Shown here piece after piece: positions 1 through 11,767 of a DNA stretch of 64,000 nt. The notes beneath the pieces were generated by a model. That model saw nothing but the letters and a program-made list of their open reading frames with translations, had not been told where the DNA came from and did not search any database. Location of the stretch: NCBI GenBank assembly GCA_024305405.1, contig JAKNDB010000027.1:1-64000 (forward strand). The letters are read 5' to 3'. The first letter of the stretch is position 1; each line of letters opens with the position of its first letter. The DNA is from Dirofilaria immitis (Eukaryota > Nematoda > Chromadorea > Rhabditida > Onchocercidae). A program made the translations under genes and the position numbers.

Positions 1-1780
1 GAGGTTGCAAAAGACAAGTCAATTCAAACACTAAAAATAAAAAGAAATGAAAAAGGCGAATAAATTTATCACGCATAATAATTTTTTGTGAAGAGATGAA
101 TTAGAACCTTTGGTATCTATAATTATTTTCCTTTGTTATTTTAAAAGCAATATTTGATGTAAAAAAATTGAGTGACGTCGAAAGTAGAAACAATTTATAC
201 AAAACTGAATGTCAAGTATAAAATATACATATAGTAAAAGATACGACGATTAAAAATTTTGCAAGTATTCAACCATTCATTTGTTCATTATCATCTTCTT
301 TTTCAATGATTCGTTTTAATTATATCTCTCAAAAAAGAAAAAGTGGATCAGAAGCAATGAATAAGGCAAATATTGCGCAATATGTTCTGAAATTCATAGA
401 AAGCAGTTGCATTACAATGAAATTATTCTTTACAAAATGTATTTCAATCTGTTTTCTTTAAACTTAAATTTTTGTTTTAAAATACAAACAAAGTTTTATA
501 TCAAATTAGAGATAACCTAACCAATAATGATACTATTATTTATGATATATTTTTTTCATGTGAATCATATTTTTGTCATTACTAGAAATGCTTTAAAAAC
601 ATTTCATAATTCAGGTAGTATTAATTTAATTAGGGTACAGTTCAGTTATTTTTTCAGTTTTACTCTAAAAAATATGAATAACTCAGGAAAGTTAAATATT
701 CATTCATGATTGAAATGATGAATTATGCCAATTTACAATGATAGAAGAATTGAGCGGTTACACTGATTAGTTTGATTATCTAGTTTTAAATAATTGAATG
801 TTTCAACCTACAATTACAATTACTGTGGCTTAAAGTAAAATTTTGTCCTGCGTTACTAGAAAGTATGTATCTTATGATATAAATATGATTAACTAATCAA
901 AAAATTTTTATAATAGAAATCTGTAATATCTATCAACAAATGAATTATTTAATTCAAATCTTAATGCGAACTCTCTGTTCCTTCATTTTTCGTTCAACTG
1001 ATAAAGTTTATGTGCATTAAAATATTGAAATCTATGTTAATTATCCGGAATATTGTAATGATTAAAGTTTCTTCCATATTGAAATATTGTCCATCTCTTA
1101 TCTTTTGCTTTGATAATCAAATTCTTCGTATAATCAATGCGTTATAAGCTAACATGCCTACTACAAAGATCAAGGATCACGGAGATAAAAAGAACTTCCT
1201 ACAGTTAACATGTGCCATGTTTCAAGCAGTGGTTACACAATTAAGCAATAGCAGCAATCATTCAATTCATTCGGTAACCAATTTCTTCAATCCATTCCAA
1301 ACTCGTACCTATACGAAAATCATCTCTACTGCAATCAATCGATCAACTTCAATCATGATATTATGATACTTTATTTTATCTTATATTTTTTAGAAAGAAG
1401 GGAATAAATTTCTTCCTCAAATAATAAATTCTTCCTTTCCAAAATTCATCTGTATCACAACACAGAAAACTTTTCTTGCACGTATTTCAGTGCTGCAAAT
1501 CAGGATAATACCTACTAGGTTTAATGATTAATATTGAACAGGCAAAAAAAAAAACGGATCTGATGTCTCCAGATTAATAGTAATAAAAAGATAAATGTAT
1601 CAACAATACGACACAAAAGAAGGATCATCAAGCAAAAAATCACTTTTTTCTAGTATTCATTAATAATTTTGAATTAATCACCAGAAATTGATTAAATTTA
1701 GAATCACGATCCCGCAAAAGAAGAAGAAGAGAAATATGCGAACGTTGTCAGCGAAACAATTTTTACAAAATTAATAAATA
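1..1780. other. AT-rich non-coding stretch
   Basis: No convincing exon was found on either strand. The open frames are under 75 codons, rich in Phe, Ile, Asn and Lys, and match no family I recognise. Confidence 0.6.
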
Positions 1781-2004
1781 ACGACAAAGAATTTTTGCAA
1801 CTCTAAACAGATATAAGAATGATTTTGATCTAATTCTTCAACAACTAAACAAAAATGAAACAAAAGCTGCTCCGACAAACAGAACCATTCTCAGTAGCCC
1901 ATTGGACTACTGTAAATTTGTTCCAACTACCATTGTCAACATTCATTGGTGACCCAAAGTTATGGAGAGAATTGAGTGGCTTTGACGATGCAATGCATTT
2001 TTAA
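1780..2004 (+). mobile_element. Probable BEL/Pao retrotransposon gag relic
   Basis: From the ATG at 1855 to the stop at 2004 the frame reads a 49-residue peptide containing LPLSTFIGDPKLWREL followed by SGFDDAMH. This resembles the conserved gag core of BEL/Pao elements, which has the form LPxxxLPTFxGDPxxWxxFxxxFxxxxH. About 75 bases upstream, in another frame, lies a charged stretch (RYKNDFDLILQQLNK) that would suit the preceding coiled region of gag, so a frameshift separates the two. No LTRs, protease, reverse transcriptase or integrase were seen nearby. This looks like a short, old fragment. The family assignment rests on motif recognition only. Confidence 0.45.
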
Positions 2005-2689
2005 TGGTTTATGATTCATAAATGCGCAAAACAACTTCTGCTAATTTTCTCATATTCTGTATATATATATAAAAAAAAAGGATTTTAAAATTTCAAGAGC
2101 ATCTTTTACAAATGAACTCAGATAAATTTATCATTAAAAAAGCTACATACGCAGAAAACAAAAGCATAAAATTATTCGGAAATAACCAAATTATGTGGAA
2201 ACAATCTTAATCCACTCGTCGAAAACTAAAACGGTCCAAAAAATAAAATTCTGTTCAATATTGCTAATTAAAAAATTTGCTATATCTTGATGACCATATA
2301 ATATAAACTATGGCCATGCAACAAGAAATTCCCATCATTATTGTAGGATATCGATAATAATATAATGTATTATTTGAAGTTATGGAAATTGTTGAGTATA
2401 GTGCACTGAATATTAATTGTAATATTGTTAGAAATGTAGGGTAGATCAGAGATTGCAATTATGCAATGTCACTTAAGTTATTTAGTTTTTTGAATATGAA
2501 GATCTAGGCAATCGATTGGATCAATTTAAACTAGTATGATTGCCTTTATTTCTTCAGTGATCATCTAATATTTGAAAAAAAGCTGACGCTTTTCTTTTAA
2601 GCCGTACAAAAAAATGCTTGAGATAAAAGATAAAAACCTTTGAAGTTTGCAGCGAAAAAATTCTTTGTGTTTCTTTTTATATTTTAACG

Positions 2690-3172
2690 AATCATTATTT
2701 CCACAGAATTCTTCACCGCATTTGAACTGTTTCTTGCTTGTATGTATTCGTTTATGTCTATTTAGCTTGTTGCGTTGTCTGAATTTCTTATTGTATTTAT
2801 CAAACTCTAACAGTTTCTCGTTTTAATGCATCCTCTTATGTCCATACAGATTGATTATTTGATAAAATTTTTTACCGCATAGATCACACTTAAACTGTTT
2901 ATCACTTGTATGTATTGAAATATTATGTTTGCTCAATATGTTTCTTTGACAGAATTTTTTACTTCATATAGTGCACTCGAAAGGTTTCTCACCTGTATGT
3001 ATTCGCTTATGAATTTTTAGTCTGTCGGAACGACTGGAATTTTGCTGTATATACTGCACTCGAAAGGTTTCTTTTCTGTATGTATTCGATTATGATTGTT
3101 TAGATTACTGAGACGAATGAATTTTCTACCACGCATACTACACACGAATTGTTTTTCGTTTGCATATGTCCG
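2690..3172 (-). pseudogene. Decayed C2H2 zinc-finger gene
   Basis: The minus strand shows at least five consecutive C2H2 finger units joined by linkers of the TGEKPF type (IHTGEKPFEC at about 3000). Only one finger, with CDLCGKKF then HKRMH at about 2820-2890, keeps all four zinc ligands. The finger N-terminal to the frameshift has Cys2 replaced by Arg. The next has Cys2 replaced by Tyr and then shifts frame. A third has its second Cys codon as TGA. The intact finger is followed directly by TAA, and the next unit has lost both cysteines. With ligand loss, stops and a frameshift together, this is a true relic and not a sequencing problem. No introns were seen inside it, which would fit a retrocopy or a single large exon of a former KRAB-less zinc-finger gene. 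Confidence 0.85.
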
Positions 3173-3199
3173 ATATAATCATTTAGGTCTAATTGGTCA

Positions 3200-6100
3200 T
3201 TTATTTCTTCCTGTATCGATGGATTATTTTCAAACACGCATAACAGAATCATAATATATTTTTGTCAGTTTTCAACTATTAAAATTTTATAAGAATCCAA
3301 ACAAATTTTCTCGCGAAAGTTATGCATTAGAAAATATGTCATTTGAAAATTTTTTAATGAAAATTCTATAATGCAGCACTCGACTTTTCCGAAGCTTTCT
3401 ATCAACTTGTTTCTTTACAGATTTGGTCCAACAGTTTATAAACTAAAAATTTCGCTTTTTTTCTTATTCTATTTTGTAAAAGATTATTTCGTCACTTCTT
3501 TTTCACTAATTTTGCTCTTTCTAAAAATAAAGATCCTTTTATTTGCATCAAAATTTTTTTCAAAAAGCAATCAGTGCATTATTTATCTTTAAACATATTT
3601 TTTTTGCTTTCAAATTCAGAATGTACTATTATTATATGATCTACAAACTTTAAGTTTTGGTCCAGTTTTAAACCTTAAACTATTTGTCATTTTCCAGTTA
3701 GCAAGTAGCAGCAATATGCTAATTATACTTTACAATGTAATATGTCCCCAATGAAATTCATCGGGTAATTTGTGCTTAATTTCGTTTGTTTTATATTGAC
3801 CAGATGGATATAGCCATAATAATAGCGGCTATCATTATAAATTAATAACTTTTGTAGGACATGCATAATGCCAGTTGGCTGCTTTACAGCAAGTTACAAG
3901 CAATATGTTTCGGACGATTTCATGCACAGTAGACCAACGATCTAGGATTTTTTGTTTCAAATTCCTTTAAAGAAGTTTTTGAAAGTTAAATAGATATCTT
4001 TTGGAAAATGGAGTGAACTGGAAACCGACTAATTATTATTGACTGCAACAATCTATAAATGTCGAAAAGACCGAATAATTTATAATTTTAAAATACCTCT
4101 ATAATAAAAGTATTTTTATTTTTGAAATGTATGTAATAGAAATTCTTTGTATTAGTTATCCGCAATCAAATGGTAAAATGTCCTTTGTTTAATAACTGAA
4201 TTCACAATTCCAAAAAATTCCGTAAATGGTTAGCGTGAAGAAACGCCTTTTATTTTCGGTTTCATCTTTTCAGGACTAGATGATCGCATTTAAATATTGG
4301 CTTTATCTATTACATATCAGATGATTTATCATAACTTTATTCATTGTAATTCGTTGTTGCAGTTGGCTTTATCTATTAGATAAATGCATGATTCTTTGTT
4401 CATGTAACGACTCCGTAACTCCTTTGTTCATGTATTCAATTATCCGTTACATCAAATGCTTACCAGGCGCCAAACATAGCTCATTTGGCAAGACGGAGGT
4501 CAATTGCCCTAGCTACCTACCACCAGCTTAGCTTCCTCATCAACCCCAGCCAAATTTATAAATGATTATTCCAGTCTGAATAATCAAGCAAAATCTTCGA
4601 CCTGAATTATGTTGTATCCTGTTAAATTTCTGCGAAGGATAAATTCTTATAGTTATTGTAGTCTGTTAGACAAATCAAAAAAATCATCGCAGCAATAAAT
4701 ATGGAAACTTTGGTAATTTAATTGTTAATCTGTTGAAACGGCAACAGCGAATATTTCAGAGTATCGATATACTCAAATTCGCATTTTTATATGGCTTCCA
4801 AATTCGTATTTTGTATATTCGTCTCAATATAGCTTCCCTCACTTTTATGTTTTTTGAGATTAAACTTATCGTCTTTTTTCCATTCTCATATCAATTATAT
4901 TAGCCAATATTATTAGACAACCTTTTTAAATTGACATTACAATTAATTTTGAATCGTTTATTCGCATTATAGACTTTGGGACCTCTGTAACTGAATGGAT
5001 TATTTGAACTGGGAAGGATTCGATCAAATTCTTTTAATCCAATTGATTGTTGAAAATTGTCTTCAAAATACGGAATAATTAAGCTCATGTGATTTGGTAC
5101 TTTATCTCAGATAAGTGAATTAAATGTATGAAATTTTTTTAAATGAAAGCCAAGTGCAATTGTCGCAAGTGATTCGGTTGATACTATATCGATTAGCAGT
5201 GTGATCTGCAAAAAATTAAAAATGATCGACCATGTGACACGTCGGTTCGATTTTAATTGATACTGTTAACAAGAAAGCTGTGCGTTATAAGTAACGGCTA
5301 GGTTAAACTTTTAGAGGAAATTTTTCGTGCTAACAATCAGCAGAAAATTGAATGAAACCTTTACCTTAAAATATATTCATTGATTTATTCCTATGTAATC
5401 TCCCAAACGATACAACCGATAGTCATTTTTTAAGTTTCATAACTTCTAACATCTATTTGAATTTTAATTGCTAATCCTAAATATCAAATTTTATTGCAAA
5501 TCTTAATGATTTTAGTACCTTCATTTAAAATTGTATAATGTCGATCGGAATTACTGCAATCGTTCATACGAGAATTATCAGGAAAATGATTTCTTGGAAA
5601 GATTAAATGTTTTAAATATTATTCATTTCTCCTTCCACAATAATGTCATTTCTCTTGCAAGTCTTTGTTAATTAATTCAATAAGGAAATCCATCAGTTAG
5701 CAAATCATACGCATTACATTATTATGCATTTGTGTCAAAATAAACGAAATGTTCTGTGATATAAATATGTTGAAAATAATCAATATATTTGTATTATTAG
5801 ATATTTCGATATGACAAGTGACTTTGTAATATAAAATTGTTTTCATATTCACTAACAAAAATTCATCCCTTTAAAAGTTAATATTATAATTATTGAAGGA
5901 TATTGCTTAATGCATTTATAACCAATTAGATTTTTACCTGTCATTCTTCAAGCATGTAAATCATAGGGCATTTTTAATAAAATTGTAAACATCCTCAGTA
6001 TAAAAGAGTCGTTTTTCGTTGAAGGGGGATCATTACTTCTCATCACTCATTATTTCTTATTTAGTTTTTCTTTTTACTGTTTGTGACCACGATCGATTAT

Positions 6101-8868
6101 TCTACGAGCAGTTTTTTTCAATTTCCAGTATCAATGATATCGGACAACTTCTTCATTTGTAAAATTTATCTATTCGCTATATTTCTATCAAACTTGACTA
6201 TCATAATTTCGACGAATAAAATCGGTCACAATAAAACTTCTTACTTACACTACAAATCTACCAAGTTTCCAATATCACAAAATAAATCCTCTACGACAGT
6301 TTGATTTAAAATGTATGTTGCCGCCGATCTTCTTTAACCACGATAAAAATTGAGGGTTCTTTTTAATGGTAACATCTTAAAAGCCTGTATAATTAAACCG
6401 ATAAATTTGATAATATATTAACGAGCGCAGCAATCACAAAAACAAAATCAAAAACAAAATTTCATTGATTTCAACGAAGCAATTTGTTTTGTTGTAAAAG
6501 AAATTTACAATTTTAATGATGATAACATAACGAACTAGAAGGAAAGGGAGATTGTATAAAGCTCGGTATAGATGTCGAACCGCATCGCTGAAACACTTTC
6601 TTTACAATAACTTGGCGTTGGACCTTGAATGATACAACTGCGAATATAAGAATAGAGGGAGTTTGTTATAGAATAGGAACTACAACTCATAGAGAAAGGC
6701 GAAACATTTTTAGCATTTTGCATTGTACGGTAAATGCGAGCATACAATATACATCTTTTCATGTGAAATCCAATACAAAATAATCACTGACTTCTCTGAT
6801 TTTCCTGTTCTCTTTGCGATTTCAGCGAAATATGTGCATGATACATTTTTACATGAAAGTTTATTTTATCTTGACAATAATTTAAACATTATTATCAAGA
6901 TAAAATAAACTTAAAGAAGAAACGTACCTTAAGTCTAAAGCAGAGCTGTATCGTATAAGAATATTATCGAATTATAATATAGTTTTAATGTTTTATTATC
7001 CACCCATTCAGCAATTGAATTTTATAAGAAGGAAAATATATAAATGGATATATCATAATTTACAATATTGAAATTAGCATATCGGTGGAAGTTAGGAATT
7101 ACATTAATTTCCTCTTTTAAATTTCTAGTGAAAAAACAAGCATAATTCCCTAGAAAACCGAAATTTTTTACAGCAAATAAAATAATTTCGTAGATATTTC
7201 TTGGCCTCTACTTATCTCTCTCTTTATTCTCGTACTCTTCTCATTCATCTCTTCCTTTACCGTAATCTCCTCGACAATCTTAAAATTATTACTTGTGTAT
7301 ATTTCAAAATAGAATTTTATTAAATTTTTAGTCGCTATCGCCTTAAACATTTGATTTATACCCAGTAATTCATCCTAAAGAAATTACCGGGATTTGCCAT
7401 GTTTTGGTCAAACTTGGTAAATAATAAAAAGAATATATACATATACGCAATGATCAAAATTTCAAATGATTAATTAAATAGTATGACATATAAAGTATCG
7501 AAAAAAAAAAGAGAAATAGCAATTTTGAAGGATTCATGAAAAGACATTTCTGGAAACTGTGATCAGAAATAAGATGGCAATGCATTTTTCATTGAATTAG
7601 GATGTTTATAATGGATCAATTTTTCATGCCAGTCCATATTAATTTAATAAATTCAAATTTCATTTAAAAAAATTTTTTCACAGAGGAGGAATTTGATATT
7701 CACAAATCGTAATGAACCTAACTGCATACCTGAACTATACAGTCTTTCTGCAGTGATTCTCTGCAATGAATACTAAGCTTGTGGTGCAATTTTTTTTTTT
7801 TTAATTTTGACAGAGAGCAAAAAATATGAAATATATACATGGACTAAATATCCCTAATATACAACTTACTGCATTTGCATTATCTTCAATTAAGAAATGC
7901 TGTGAATCTCCCTATTAATAGAATTCCTGGAGCTATTATTTCACCAATTTATATAATCTGTTGCTAAAGAGAAAATAAATCTTTGCTTTCTGCCAAAATT
8001 AAAACATTCCTTTACCTTCTTTAGAACTTCTCCTTCATACTAAAACAGATAAAACACTCAAGCAAACCTCACCTATGTCTACTTACGACCGACAAAAAGA
8101 AAATAGAACCTCTTAAATATCGCATTTATACTTAATTAAATGCACTGCTTTTTGCAGTAATATTGCTAAAAAACATTTATTAATTTTCTCAACTTACATA
8201 AACAACATAGAGTACGACATACACAAATGTTGTTCACAGAATACAAACTTTTGCAAAAAAGAAAAGGAGCCATATAAAGCATCTGCTATAAAACATGCCA
8301 CTCTTTAAATACGTTAAAAACAATTGAACTGGCAAGTCTTCATGCAATCTTTGAACACAACTAAAAAGAATTAATGCCGAAATGAGATGAAGACATACAG
8401 CCGTCAATTATCTGACTGGAACCTAAATGACAGTAATACTGGAAAATATGGCCAAACATTTAACAATATTCATTTCGGATACAATTGGAAAAAAATCATA
8501 AATTACGGAATAAAATGAAATTATTCAAGCCATGCACATCGTAACAAAATGTTGTCATCTCAAATATCAAAGATAAAAGCGCACTATCGTAGATACAAGA
8601 AATACTGCAAAGAAACAATAAAAATAGTCAGTCAGGTAAAATAATCACTCAATCCTGACTCTAATAAAAAGAAACGCGCGCAATGAAAGATTCGTATAAA
8701 TTCGAGCATGTCAAACTTGCTCAGACTTGACGGAAAAGAAAAAATTGAATTATTATTAATATATTTATGCATGTATAATAAATGAAATAGATGTCAAGAT
8801 ACAACTTATTGCAAGAGTTTTTATAAATTGCACTCGCAAGTGCCCAACTTTCGCTGCCTGGCATTTAA
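3200..8868. other. Gene-poor intergenic stretch
   Basis: This is 5.7 kb of AT-rich sequence without a recognisable exon. Short open frames on both strands lack family motifs and splice-site support. It contains a near-perfect hairpin at 6857-6912 (listed separately). A 16-bp direct repeat (TTGGCTTTATCTATTA) occurs at 4298 and 4363. Confidence 0.55.
6857..6912. repeat. Near-perfect 25-bp inverted repeat with 6-nt loop
   Basis: The left arm begins AAGTTTATTTTATCTTGA and the right arm ends TCAAGATAAAATAAACTT. The arms are 25 bases each, with one mismatch, around the loop TTAAAC. No similar structure was noticed nearby. It could be a foldback element, a palindrome arising by template switching, or a transcribed hairpin. 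The sequence alone does not decide. Confidence 0.85.
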
Positions 8869-8869
8869 T

Positions 8870-11767
8870 TCATGGGAACTGTTTGTTAGCAGTAGCTGCA
8901 GCATTTCCTCCTTGTTGACACTCTTTGCGTTCTGCAAAATGCGAAATATCACTATTATAATCACTTTGTCATTCTCAAGTATCAATACAAAAATGTCAAT
9001 AATTGCAATTTGAAAAAGCTTTCGAAAGAATCCGATCAGTATAGTTACTTTGCTAAGTTACAAGAAACCATTTATAAATAACGACAACTTACTACAAAAA
9101 TTTGCAAGGTGGTAAGCAGATAAACAAATCTATCAAAAAAACTCACCATATTGTTGCAGACTAATTTGACCAAGCTGATTTGAAAGCGATACAACTGATT
9201 TCATCGGACTACGTCGCGGAGTACTTGTAGGACGAATCTGAAGAGGATTAGGCCAGTTACTAAAATATAATGTAGGTCGTCTTTATTATTTCTGCTTCAC
9301 ATTAATACTGGAGTAGTGTAAAAATTTCCTGAAGCATTCAGAATAAAAATTCAAAAAGCGAAATACTTCGGCTGGATTTTGCCAACCACCAATTAAACTT
9401 TCTTCATAAAAACATGTCTGTGGAGTCTGTGGTGTTATTGGTTGCGTCACCAGTTGGATCGGATTTGGTGCTGGAAGCGTTATCGCAGCAGTTTGTCCAT
9501 TCCCATCAATCTGTTTAATTCTTCACTTTTTAAAATAACAGACGTTATTGTGCATTTCACCATAACCATTATTTTCACAAATGACAGCACTTTTATTATT
9601 TTAACGTGTCATCCACCAATTCCAATAATTTCAAATATTTTTCTTGAAAAACAGAGTACGAAGTTTCTTTAACTTTTACTCTTAAAAATTTGCTGCTTCT
9701 AGTAGATATGAAAGAGTAATCCTAATAATCCTGAAACTTCATTGGGATATGATGAAGAAGGAAATATTTATAACCTTAATAGGAAAGATAACAAAATAAA
9801 CAGAACAAACAGTTTGATATCCACTAGGAGCAAAGAAATATGTCGGCGCAGTCATTTGCGAGTAATGAGTCATATCGTTAGCAGGAGGAGCTGGCGCATA
9901 GTATGCGGCTGCTGGTGGAAAAAGCGTTGCACGCTGCGTAGCAATAGAAGGTGTCATCTGAATTACATGTTTTCTATAATTACATGTTTCTATAGCATGT
10001 TTGATCCTCTGATAATTTGTAAATCAATACTAACTGGTGTAAGCGGTTGAGTAGTTACTTGCGCTATTTGCTGCATGCTTACATACGTCTGCTGCTGTGG
10101 TGGCTGCCCGGCAGCTGGAATATGTATCGAACCATTAACTGCTTGTGGTTGTCCACCGATACCGTTCGTACGAGGCGAATCATGTGGACTTATTGTACTT
10201 ATTGTATTACCATTGTTTGGTACAAGCATCACCGGTGTTGTACCATTGTTTGCAACGAATTGCTGCGGCCTGTTATTCCCCACATCCTGCAAAAAAAAAG
10301 AAAAAAACTTTACTTCTCCGTACATTACAACAAGTCTTAATAACGTAAAATAATCTTGTGCGTAATGAACATCCGCAATTCGAAAAAATTCTGTGTTTCT
10401 CCTATTCTTCGTTTTCCGCAAAAAATCTTACAGTATTCGAAAGTGTATATTGTGCTGGTGCAATAGTAGAAACCGGCGAGTAGACGAATGACTGCATTTG
10501 ATTTGGTGGTTGCATCATAACAAATGGTGACTGTGAGAATGCATAAGTAACCCCTCCGAATGCTGATGTAGCAAGTAGTTGTCCCGTTGGTGTTGCAATA
10601 GCATACTCTATAAGAAATAAATAACACTTTAGATAAATCTAAATTGCATTTCCACTAATTGTAACTGTATTAATAAATTCTCATAATTTGTGTCAAAAAA
10701 AGCTTCTTTCTTTTCAATATATGTTATAGTACACAAAAATATAAAATAACATTTAATAGCAGTTGGAATCTCATCAATCTCTATTAAACACAAGTAACGG
10801 AAAATATCTTTTCGACAGGAATTATGAATAATAATAGAAACATTGCTTTCATCTACATATAGTTGATATAATTTAAAATTATTTGGTGTGAAAATCTATC
10901 ACATCTCTCAACCCTGGTTCCATAATTCTTACTAAAAAGTTCGTTTATTCTAATAAAAATTCACTTTGTCATCTCTAAGAATGATTTCATTTTAATTCAA
11001 CTGGTATAAACTAGATTACCCGATGCGAAACGCGGTCCATGAATCATACGGCGAATAGCCGGTCCAAGATTCAATCGACGTCCTTTGAATTCGAGCTTTT
11101 CCGCTTCCTGATTCTGTCAAATGTTAATGCATACGAGTATTTCTTTAGGAATTTAAAATGAATTGTTCGTATGACATATATCAAGATTTATACCAATTTA
11201 TCTTACCGCGTTAATCTGCATAACAGTTCTTGCTTCATCTTCTGTATCAAATGTTATAAAACCATATCCCTTGGATGTCCCCTCACTGCTACGAATTACT
11301 TTTGCTTCACGAACGTGACCAAATTTTTCAAAAAACAAACGTAAATCAAGTTCCGTTGTCTACAAATGGATATAAAAATAAAAAGTGAATAAATGAGAGA
11401 TAAATGAATGCGTAAATAAATGAGATTTTTATCCCGTCGACATAATTTAAATATATGATTAATTAAGCCAAGTTAGAAAAAACGAGCAGTTTGATTGAAA
11501 AAAACTTGGCTAAGAGAAAAAGTACTTCTTAAACTATTGAAAAAGAAGTGAATTCCAAAATATGACAAAACTTACAGTGGCTGGAAATCCGCCAACAAAA
11601 ATTCGATGTGGTATCATTTCAAATGTACGTGGATCAGCTGCAGCAGAAATCGGAAATGGTGTGGCCGTCGCCGGATAAATTGCTGCACTTGCCGGATATG
11701 TCATTTGATATGGATTACCAATAGGATCATATGCCAGAGTGGTTGCGAAAGCTGGGCTCATCATCAT
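8870..11767 (-). CDS. daz-1: DAZ-1/Boule-like RRM RNA-binding protein
   Basis: This is a DAZ/Boule-family translational regulator. Known members bind mRNA 3' UTRs and are needed for meiosis; nematode DAZ-1 acts in oogenesis. Exons on minus: 11767-11576, 11359-11207, 11113-11020, 10607-10432, 10286-10035, 9957-9811, 9510 to an unresolved end, 9259-9147, 8931-8870 (stop). A single RRM has RNP2 RIFVGG at residues 55-60, RNP1 KGYGFITF at about 94-101 and the family signature LNLGPAIRR at about 128-137. The rest is Gln/Pro/Ala/Thr-rich and probably disordered. Three ATGs (11767, 11764, 11761) follow a TCTTCAG acceptor, which could be a trans-splice site or the boundary of an unseen upstream exon. 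The join from the 9510 exon to the 9259 exon needs phase 2, and no GT donor supplies it. That exon also stays open to a stop at about 9279, so an alternative 3' end is possible. Confidence 0.9.

Noticed and set aside
4468..4545. Possible tRNA or tRNA-derived SINE: TAGCTCATTTGGCAAGACG resembles a tRNA D-arm/A box
   Set aside because: No B box (GGTTCGAxTCC), no acceptor stem and no cloverleaf could be found around it.
4900..5088. 62-codon minus frame with a protein-like composition (GLKEFDRILPSS, NPFSYRGPKVYN)
   Set aside because: No family match and no supported neighbouring exons; too short to claim.
6083..6304. 73-codon frame with a hydrophobic segment resembling a signal peptide
   Set aside because: Composition is typical of AT-rich random frames, and there is no splice or homology support.
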